A DNA stretch of 64,000 nucleotides from Dendrobium chrysotoxum (Eukaryota > Streptophyta > Magnoliopsida > Asparagales > Orchidaceae): positions 1,550,001 to 1,614,000 of the forward strand of contig CM034303.1 of the NCBI GenBank assembly GCA_019925795.1, written 5' to 3'. Numbering within the stretch: position 1 is the first letter of the stretch; the number at the start of each line of letters is the position of its first letter. Position numbers and translations under genes: made by a program. Under the pieces are notes generated by a model. It was not told the DNA's origin. It ran no database searches and saw only the letters and a program-made list of their open reading frames with translations. Below, piece by piece: positions 56,100-64,000 of this stretch.

Positions 56100-57690
56100 T
56101 CACAAATCAACTCTTTCTCTTTTACTCCATCTATCTAGTTCTATAATCCAAAATCTAACTGTTGAGATGATCCATCTAAAAACCCTACTCCTACTCCTAC
56201 GAAACTCTTCATATATTTCTAAGGCGCATTTACACATCATATAAAAGGTTAACATCATGAGATAAGCATAATATTAAACAATTAATAGTTTAATTATGAA
56301 TTATTCATACTTATATAAACTCGTTGAGATCTATTATCAACCAACTTTTGGTTTGTCTATTTTTGAAGAGTATGTGCAACTCCACTGTATTAAGGTCTCT
56401 GCCTAACATCATAGACCCACTAAATTGCCAACATGGAGAATATCCATACTTCATAATCAAAATCCTAATTTTGCTTGTTTTGTTCAATCTTTCAGGCATA
56501 ATTCAAGTTTTCTCAAACTACAGATAGATTAGCCCACACAATTTTCTTGATTAGCATGGGAAACTCCCACAATTATCTTGATTAGCATAGGAAACTCTAC
56601 AAACTTGTGAATATCAGTCAACATATCACACGAACAACTTCATTCTTTTATGGAGTCACACAAAGGCTCATGAATAATGTCTTCCTTTTGGAAGGAAGCA
56701 TGGGTTCAAAAACATGTTGCAATAATCCCTTGCATTATGAGAACAAAAATTGTTTGATTTTGACACCAAATTAATTTTATATCATGTTTTGAAAATTAAA
56801 AAGAGTAGGACTCACATCATATTTATTTTTTAGTAGCATTTTCAAGAAACTCTAGGTACAATCATCAATGAATGGCACAAACTAATGTGCTTCAGAATTT
56901 TGAGGAAATAGAAAAACTCCAAATATCACTATGAATTACAAAAAAAAACTAAACATCTTTTATTGTTGATGAAAAAAATATATATTTTGTGTCTTACAAA
57001 TTCACACACATCAAACTAAAATGTTTCAAAATCCAGTCTCACATAGAAAAGAGGCAAGATCTTATGAGGCCTAAACGATGGATGTCCTACTCTATGATAA
57101 TAAAGTCGTTTTTTGTATTAAATCAAGAATGCTATGAAAGAAATGAAAAGTGTAATTTACTCTTGTCATCACTTGGATTACTGTCTTTGGAGAAATAAAA
57201 TTTGTTCCATTCATTAGCACATTAAATGATCTTTTTGGTATCTTGGTACTGAAATACATATTTTGAAAAAAATGACATTTCAATTCAAATTTTGAGCAAA
57301 ATTTTGTATCGAAACAAGGCCAGTTGAAAGCTTCGAAATTTGTAGAAAATCTTTTGGCACAAAGAAGGAACAAGTATGAACATCTCCTAGGTCGACGGTA
57401 CTAGTTAAAGCGCAATTTGTTGTGGCAATTTTTTTACTGCTTGGATAGGCAGTATAAGTGCTAAATTTCTGTAATGAGCTAATCATATAACCAATAGCTC
57501 CTATATCCACAACCCAAGAGTTTATAAGGATTTGAATCAAGACATTTAATGGAATGGAAAAACGAAAATCACTTTGATGTGCCAATGACTTAGTGCCTAA
57601 AGACATCTCAGGATTCTGTAGTAGAGTTCTTAACTGATTACTTTCATATTTGCGGACTCTCCAATATTGCTCTAACATTTTACTTTCTTT
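56100..57690 (-). pseudogene. Decayed Ty1/copia protease-integrase region
   Basis: On the minus strand, 57280-57678 reads SWVVDIGAIGYMISSLQKFS, where intact copia protease has D-S-G-A and H-M. Then follow a GAG-pre-integrase-like HRLGHPS region (near 57090), a DVCEFVRHK motif, VPFIDDCT and weak integrase traces down to about 56520. There are many stops and shifts. Element ends were not found. Confidence 0.72.
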
Positions 57691-58440
57691 TTAAGATTGT
57701 GGTTGCTACAGGAAGGTCAGAGCTGAAAATGAAAGAAGGGGTGGAAAAAATAGAGAAACACCCACAACAATGAAGGACACAAGAGATGTCTTGGAGAAAA
57801 CACCCTAGGATTTTAAGAACTAGATAGACTAGTGAGATTATGACAGCGAAAGGTTGTGATGTCTAGGAGAAAACACCCTAGGATTTTATGAACTAATAGA
57901 CTAGAGATCGGTAGTTGTTATGAAACGTCAGGAACTAGAATGTTTGTAGGAATGAAGGTTGTGATTGCAGGAATTGAAGAGGATAATACATGCAGCAATG
58001 AAGGCTACAATAGGTTTGCCGTAGAAATCAGACGCAACCGGAGGTTAAGGCTAGCAAGCAGTAGATCGACAACAGTGAACTTGAATCGCCAGAGAAGCTT
58101 TGATTTGGATCTAGTACTCTTCCATCAAGGAAGATGAGAGGGCGGAGGGTCCATCACAATAGGCAGTCGGTGAAAAAGGCAACATCATATTAGGAGTTGG
58201 AGTTGGGACCAAGGTGTGAAATCGAAAAAGGCAGTTTTGTTTGGCTACAACTCATGTTTCCTCTCTTGTTGTTTAATGCATGTTTCCGATATTCATTAAT
58301 GTTTGCTTGCAAGTATAAATTGCTGAAATTGTTTATTCTTTATTCTGTTTCAGGTTTCCTTATTTATCTAAGCTATTCCCAAATCCTCCAGCTGCACCTG
58401 AGCACCCCAAGTACCACCTTGCTGTGAATCATGCCCCATC
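57691..58440. repeat. Copia-flanking DNA with a ~110-bp imperfect direct repeat
   Basis: GGAGAAAACACCCTAGGATT followed by TTAGAACTAGATAGACTAG or a variant occurs twice (about 57793-57835 and 57855-57895). It may be leader or LTR sequence of the decayed copia element. No gene is supported. Confidence 0.45.
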
Positions 58441-60530
58441 CAACTTACTGTGACATGCCCAACAGTCCACCCAGCAACCCTCCAATTCTCCTTTCAGAAA
58501 AAGTCCCTCCTAATAAAAAAAATTTTCAGCATACCTTCCTTCTTAATTTGTTTTTCTTCCTTTCAAAACCAAAAATAATCCAATCTTCCTAAATTAAACA
58601 TAAACACATCCTTTTTATGCCTATCAAACAATATTTTACATAAACTATATATTCAAACCTTTCCAAAAGTCTTTCACACAAATATTTTAACATTTACACT
58701 ACAATAATCTATCTAAACTTTAAGCTTCCCAAAAAACATACCAAAATTTGTCCAAATCCTAAAGTGGTTTGCTTCGATTTGATATCCTGTTTGAATGAAA
58801 TACTAATTCCCTCCTTATTTTCAGTAGTGCTTCTATACGGTCCTCTTTCTTCAAGCATTAGAATGAAAAGGATGGTAAAATTTAACTCTGCTCAATGAGA
58901 AGAATATACTAATATAAATCTGAAGAAACAATGAAACTTTTGAAACAGTCAAGTGTTATGCATTATGATCCATCGTTCCTCGGCAAAAGGTATCGTTCAT
59001 ATCTTCTGCTACATTAAAAAGTGTGGATGCATCAAAGATGAATGTACTCGGTACTCCAGATATTCAAGTGCACCAAAAGTCACCCTGAGAAGTAAGAGCT
59101 ACAAGCGACAAAACCTCCAACAACTCAACCAATGCTCAACTAACTTTTAGGACCGGTTGCTTTTGAAACTGATCCAATTGAAAATTTTGATGACATGAAA
59201 CCATGTCTAATATTCACAAAGATCACAAGGTGGACTGCCGATTGATTAATTTAATGATTAACAATGATGAGAATAAGCTTGTAGTTTCAAAGGTAATTGT
59301 TGATCCAATTTCTCCTCTAAGTCTAGTACCAATTAAGCTAAAAAAAAAGCTAATTTCTTCCTCGTCTCACACTTAACTTTTTGAATTTTTTTATACGGTA
59401 GACTAAGTAATGTGGGGTCTTCAATGTCCTGTATGCATTATCATTGTTCATTTTATACAAAGAATGTGACAACTTTGAATTGATTCTTCTTGTCAGTCAT
59501 TGGGTGCTATTGTCGCATTTGATCAAGATGACATGCGGAATATATTAAGATCAATAGTGTTCTTTTTGCTATTGTCTTCTAAACCTCAAAGCTCACTGTT
59601 TTCTTTGATATTGTTCAGTTATGTTTGAAAAATAATTTGTTCCATTTGATTTCTTAATTTTAGAAATAAATTAACTAGTTTAGTTTAATCTTTTAAACCA
59701 AACAAATCAAATAGAATAAATACAATCCTAGACTCTCATCTTCTTTTCTTAAGTACTCACTTCATCAATCTCTATTGTTTCTTCACTTCCACACCCACGG
59801 CACCCTTACCGTGAAGATCGACCAACGACCAAATTCGAATAGTACATTTAATTCATAGAGTAAAAATCAAACTCCACAACTTAACATGTCAGATCATCCC
59901 CTGCCATTTCTAAGTGTACACTCAAGCCTAACAATGACTATACTAAAGTAGCTTTCAAAGCTAAGTACTTCCAAATTTCAGTTAAATTTGAGCCCTCATA
60001 CTTAATAAAAGAAAATGTCAGCTCGTCATTTGTCTTGTCACGAAGGAAAGATTACTTGATAAGTTTAAACTATCATGCGTTGTTTTTGTATCAAAGTTAG
60101 TATTGACTCTAACTTCAGTAATTTATGGATTCATATCAACTCAATGCCAAATATGCACGAACAAACCTAAAAAACAAATAAGCTCACCTTAAGTTCATCC
60201 GAGCAAGTAAGTTGATAGTGAAATGAAATTGTAGCAGCTTAACACTAATGAATTTGGACAGAGGTGGTAACCATCACAATCAATGGCCTGTATGATGTTG
60301 CATGTATTGACTGCAAAAATTTAGAGGTTCCTGCAAGATTAATATTCAATGTTAAACCACGAACGAAAGAAAATTATCTTTTGGACAGACAAAATTGGAA
60401 AACAATATCTAATAAATCATAATTCATAGAAACTACTAATGGTTGAAGTACTGAACATGGTTAAGCATCGCAATCCGAAGATTTAATGAAATTCAAAACA
60501 TTGTAACTAAACTTGTCAGTTTTCTAAAAT
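58441..60530. other. Intergenic DNA
   Basis: No supported gene. A short plus-strand stretch near 59165-59240 reads like a coding remnant (FDDMKPCLIFTKITRW) but has no context. Confidence 0.4.
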
Positions 60531-60533
60531 TTT

Positions 60534-60858
60534 GGGGCTGTTTGGATGCAAAATTTAGCCAAGATTTACTCAAAATTTTCTTTAAATCTTGCCGAACAAT
60601 TTTTAAACCACATAAATTGTATGATCATAATCCATGGAATAAGATTTAGGGGATTTACATCATTTCTCACTGCACATCTTATTTCCCTTTCATTTAAATC
60701 CTAAATCTTGATAACATCAAAACAATTTAGTATGATTCAACCAAATTTAAAATTTAGCTTCTATCATGCTAAATATTTTTCATAATTTAAAGCCTTCAAA
60801 ATTTACTAAATCTACATTTACAAAATTTGCTCAATCCTACTTGTAACCAAACAGCCCC
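60534..60858. mobile_element. Tourist/hAT-like MITE downstream of the PPR gene
   Basis: Termini GGGGCTGTTTGGATGCAAAA and, reversed, GGGGCTGTTTGGTTACAAG give a 12-bp perfect inverted repeat. TTT flanks both sides, too short and simple to fix the superfamily. It lies about 90 bp from the 3' end of the PPR gene. Confidence 0.65.
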
Positions 60859-60950
60859 TTTATTTCTCAACTATTTTTTCATTAAAATTCCAAAAGCAAA
60901 AAGAGGTCACACCATTCATTTTTAACCGCAGAAACTTAATTCAGATCCAA

Positions 60951-62147
60951 TTAATCCTGATACTCCTCCCCAAGTCCGGTAAGAAGCTTCTTGTAGCACT
61001 GCCCATTAATCACCTCCTTTTGTCTCATCTCCCTCAGCAGCACAACTGCGTTACCTGCACTTTGTTGCCGGCAAATCTCCTCCACCACCGTCCTGCATGT
61101 TATGAAATCCGGGCACCGCCTCATTCCAACCCCCTCCCACATAGCAGCCACCGCCTCCTCCACCTCACCCGCCATTGCAAGCACGCTAACAAGCGAACTA
61201 CACGCCCTCCCTGTCGGAACCAACCCTTTCCCCCTCATCTCCACATAAAGCTCCCTAGCGTTCCGTGTTCTCCCCTGCGAGCAGAGCCCGTGCACCAAAT
61301 AGCTGTAGCTGTGTTCATCTGGCTCCACGCCATAGATTGGAACCATCTGGTGAAATATACGAAGGGCGTCGTTGACGTGGAGGGACAATACATAACCTTT
61401 TATCATGGCGTTGAGGGCATATATGTCAGGTGCGACACCTGAGCCTACCATTTGACGAAAGAGAGAGCGGAGGGCGTCCATGTATAGATGGTGGATGTAG
61501 GAGTTTGCGCCGCGATGGCCCAAAATAGCGGCAAAGAGGAGATTGAAAGTACGGGCAGTAGGCCGCGGGACGGTTTTCGAAGATCTCATGATCTTGTAAA
61601 CTCCGATGGCTTTTGAGATCCAGCGGGCCTCGGAATAGAAATGAATTAGCGTGTTGAAGAAGTTCTCGGGGAGGGAAAGGGAGGAGAAGGAGAATGCTAG
61701 GGAAACAACGGAGTCCATTTCGCGGTATAGACGGGCAGTGCCAAGGCGCTTGACAGCGGTGAGGAAGGGATAGGAGGCGGCAGAGTCACCGTGTCGGAGA
61801 AGGTTGAGGCGGTGAAGGGTGGAATGGAGGAGGGGAATGCATAGGCGAGGGTCGGGGAGGCTGGCGATGGCGCCGGAGAGGTCCAAAGAGGTGAAGCGCG
61901 GCGGGAGTGATGCGATGGCTGCGGAGATTTGCGATTGGTCCGGAGGCGGCTGGTCTCCGGTGCCCTTCTTCTTGCGGCGGCGGCCGTGGGTGGAGACTCC
62001 CTCCTTGGTGGAATAAGAGACATTATGGTTTATTAGATTTGAAGAGTGGGGAGAGTTGAGACTAGGGCGCCATGAGTTGAGTAGGGAGGACGAGAGACGA
62101 GAGGAGGGGAAGAATGGCGACCTTATGCTTCTCAAAGCACGAATCAT
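60951..62147 (-). CDS. P-class pentatricopeptide repeat protein, probably mitochondrial
   Basis: An intronless 398-aa frame. Residues 1-46 are rich in Arg, Ser and Leu and almost free of acidic residues (MIRALRSIRSPFFPSSRLSS), a typical mitochondrial presequence. A basic/Pro stretch (HGRRRKKKGTGDQPPPD) follows. PPR motifs are recognisable near residues 160-194, 199-238 (with an insertion), 241-275 (DIYALNAMIKGYVLSLHVND), 278-312 (HSYSYLVHGLCSQGRTRNAR), 314-346 and 349-383. There is no E/DYW tail, so it is P-class. Such proteins bind organellar RNA and act in its processing, stability or translation. The RNA target cannot be read from this. At 398 aa it is short for the family but looks complete, with ATG and stop in good context. 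Confidence 0.88.
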   Translation of the reverse strand: MIRALRSIRSPFFPSSRLSSSLLNSWRPSLNSPHSSNLINHNVSYSTKEGVSTHGRRRKKKGTGDQPPPDQSQISAAIASLPPRFTSLDLSGAIASLPDPRLCIPLLHSTLHRLNLLRHGDSAASYPFLTAVKRLGTARLYREMDSVVSLAFSFSSLSLPENFFNTLIHFYSEARWISKAIGVYKIMRSSKTVPRPTARTFNLLFAAILGHRGANSYIHHLYMDALRSLFRQMVGSGVAPDIYALNAMIKGYVLSLHVNDALRIFHQMVPIYGVEPDEHSYSYLVHGLCSQGRTRNARELYVEMRGKGLVPTGRACSSLVSVLAMAGEVEEAVAAMWEGVGMRRCPDFITCRTVVEEICRQQSAGNAVVLLREMRQKEVINGQCYKKLLTGLGEEYQD

Positions 62148-62216
62148 TTCTCGGTTTGAGGAGGAAGGATTGATTTCTACTTCACACTTCTAGATTGCAG
62201 TTGTGAAGGAAAAGTT

Positions 62217-62236
62217 ATTATTATTATTATTATTAT
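62217..62236. repeat. (ATT)n microsatellite
   Basis: Six or seven ATT units, about 70 bp upstream of the PPR start codon, in its leader or promoter. Confidence 0.9.
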
Positions 62237-62624
62237 ATAGGTGAATTTCTTTTCTCCTTAAGAAAATATTGACTATTTTTTTAAAATATTAATTTTATAT
62301 TTGTTATGTCCTGAAATATTTCAATCAGTAGAGAAATATAAAATTTAGTGTCCTAATCTTATATGAAGATCCAGCACACATATAGAAAAAGAGTATGAGT
62401 GTAGCATTCATAAGAGACATCAAGGTTTTTACGTAGAAATCCTTGAAAAGAGGAAAAATCATGAGGTCTTGCCTAGTTTAAATGAATTAACTAGTATTTG
62501 TTGTAGATTACAAATGAGACCCTTCATTTGGGGAAGGCCTTGGCTTGATATAACCAATATTATTATATAGAGTGTATTACATGGTGGGAATTGGAAGAAT
62601 CAGTGTTGACATGTTGGTTTGATC
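62237..62624. other. PPR upstream flank and possible LTR sequence
   Basis: It includes GGTTTTTACGTAGAAATCC and GAGGAAAAATCATGAGG, wording typical of plant retrotransposon leaders, but no boundary can be set. Confidence 0.35.
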
Positions 62625-63305
62625 TGCAGGACCATAGTCAGTAAGCGATGTAGGTCGGAAGGATCTTAGTTAGTAGACGACGATCAGGGAGACCATAATT
62701 TAGAGATGGCAGTCGAAGAGACCTTAGTCGGTGGATGACGATGGTCAGAAATACTGTTGTCTGGTGATGGAGGTTAGAATGACCATAGTAAGTGAGTGGT
62801 GGAGGTCAGAAAGACCATTGTCTGGCGAGGGAGGTCATAAGGACTATAGTCAGCGAGCAACGGAGGTCAGAAAGACTGTTGTCTGACGACGAAGGTCAAC
62901 CGGATAGTGGTCGGCAGGTGACAATGGTTATAAAGACGGTTGTTTGGCGATAGAGGTCAGAAGGACTATAATTGGCAATGGAGGTCGAAAAGACCTTAGT
63001 CGGACGTAGGTGGTCGGAAGGACCATAATTGGACGAATGAGGTCAAAAAGATCGTAGTTGGGTGACGGAGGTCGAAAGGAACATAGTCTGTGGGTGACAA
63101 TGGTCGGAAAGACTGTAGTTGGGTGATGGTGGTCGGAACGATTGTAGTCAGGCGATGGAGGTCGAGAAGACCGTAGTCAGGTGACGGTGGTGGCAAGGAC
63201 CGTAGTCAGCAGTCGACAAAGGTAGAAAAGTTCGTAGTTGGGTGACAAAGGTTGGAAGGGCCGTAATCAATGGGCGACGGAGGTCGAAAAGACCGTAGTC
63301 AGGGG
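62625..63305. repeat. GGTC-N-GACC minisatellite
   Basis: About 17 degenerate units of roughly 36-45 bp, consensus GACGGAGGTCGGAAAGACC followed by GTAGTCRG. Each unit has a GGTC-(AAA)-GACC stem-loop core. Open frames through it are repetitive and not genes. Confidence 0.8.
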
Positions 63306-64000
63306 CGCGAGGATGGTGTCTAGACAGAAGTCCGACGATGGCCGGTGGTTAGACGAAAGTCCGATAACGATTGGTGGCTGGGCAGAAATTAGGTGACAAT
63401 CAGTGGTCTTACGTAAGTCCGATGAAAATTGATAGCCGGGCTGAAGTTCGACGACAATTTGTGGTCAAGAAGGAGCTTGGTGGCAAGAGAGATCTCAAAT
63501 TTCTCTTCATTTCTTCTCTTCCTTCCTCCCCCCTTCCTCCCTCCTTGCTTGGTCCCGCTTCATATGAAAAATGAGGGGCTATTTATAAATTTTTGGGAAT
63601 GGCAAGGCCACTAAATAAAGAGAAGATCAAGGGCAAGTTGGGAGTGTTTCTAATCGACGGCCGATATAAACTTCCTTGATCATGAACAGTTTATCGAATA
63701 TTTGAGTGTCTTAATGATGTCAATATTCGACAATCTTAGGCTTGTTGGATTCGTCTTGTCGAGCCACTCAATTTGACTATAAGCATGTCACATTTGGTCA
63801 TCCAATTTATAGTTTAAACCTTCCAAATATGCTTCAAGTCCTCAATTTTGACCGCTTTGGGCTCAGATTGAGTTGAATTTAGTGTCGCTGGATTCATTTT
63901 GTCGATACGTTCAGTTTGACTATAAGTTTGCTAAAATCATAGTTCAAATGGTCCGAATTTAATTTTGAAAGTTTCAAACTCAAATTTGCCTAGAGATTCG
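63306..64000 (-). other. Possible LTR promoter region, minus strand, leaving the window
   Basis: On the minus strand AATTTATAAATAGCCCCTCA (about 63570-63590) is a good TATA element. It is followed by a CT/GA-rich leader and then the minisatellite. To the right, AT-rich sequence contains two diverged copies of TTGGATTCGTYTTGTCGA (63745 and 63888). It may be an LTR that continues past the edge. No gene was found. Confidence 0.35.

Noticed and set aside
61020..62016. Plus-strand and alternative minus-strand frames in the PPR gene
   Set aside because: They overlap the well-supported 398-aa PPR frame and show no independent motif.
62996..63196. 66-aa repetitive minus-strand frame (RPPTS.., TTIVPT..)
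   Set aside because: It is a by-product of the GGTC minisatellite. The unit length is not a multiple of three throughout, and the repeats drift in frame.

Overview
This is nuclear DNA of a flowering plant. The evidence is spliced genes with GT-AG introns, plant-type Ty3/gypsy chromovirus, Ty1/copia, RTE, L1, SINE, Tourist-like and MULE-like elements, a P-class PPR gene and an Ole e 1-type gene. I cannot name the species. At least half of the window is recognisable transposable element (TE) sequence, and genes are sparse.

Host genes, left to right. (1) The last two exons of a NOL9/GRC3-like polynucleotide 5'-kinase (+, 9931-11058). (2) A seven-helix plant membrane protein of about 383 aa (-, 13486-14637). 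(3) A possible short first exon on the minus strand near 22.4 kb. (4) A complete four-exon gene for a CXXC zinc-binding protein of the DUF866/C1orf123 family (-, 25040-43855). It encodes only 165 aa but spans 18.8 kb because introns 2 and 3 are packed with TEs. (5) A two-exon secreted, proline-rich Ole e 1-type protein (+, 47093-48582). (6) An intronless mitochondrial-type PPR protein (-, 60951-62147).

Mobile DNA. Most LTR loci here look like solo LTRs with short target-site duplications (TSDs). Three copies of a giant LTR family (4.8-5.5 kb of own sequence) start TGTTGACC, end near GGAGCCCACA and have perfect 5-bp TSDs (TGACA, AGTTG, ATGCA). The first contains a nested 1.8-kb solo LTR (TSD CAAGT). 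A 322-bp solo LTR lies at 11767-12088 (TSD CATAT). Two 1.8-kb elements with TGATG...CATCA ends (38197-40011 and 49832-56094) share an undescribed acidic peptide ORF.

Two young Ty3/gypsy chromovirus elements retain both LTRs, the tRNA-iMet primer site and gag, but have scrambled pol regions. One (26429-28841) is gag-only. The other (50226-54630) lacks its normal protease/RT/RNase H, keeps integrase and chromodomain, and carries an inverted RT fragment between two identical 301-bp copies of the integrase/chromodomain end.

Older layers are degenerate copia pol fragments, an L1 fragment interrupted by a young RTE LINE, an antisense RTE remnant, a tRNA-derived SINE, MULE-type MITEs, and a run of three MITEs sharing single TTA targets. 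The right end holds a GGTC..GACC minisatellite next to a minus-strand promoter-like sequence, possibly part of an LTR that leaves the window.
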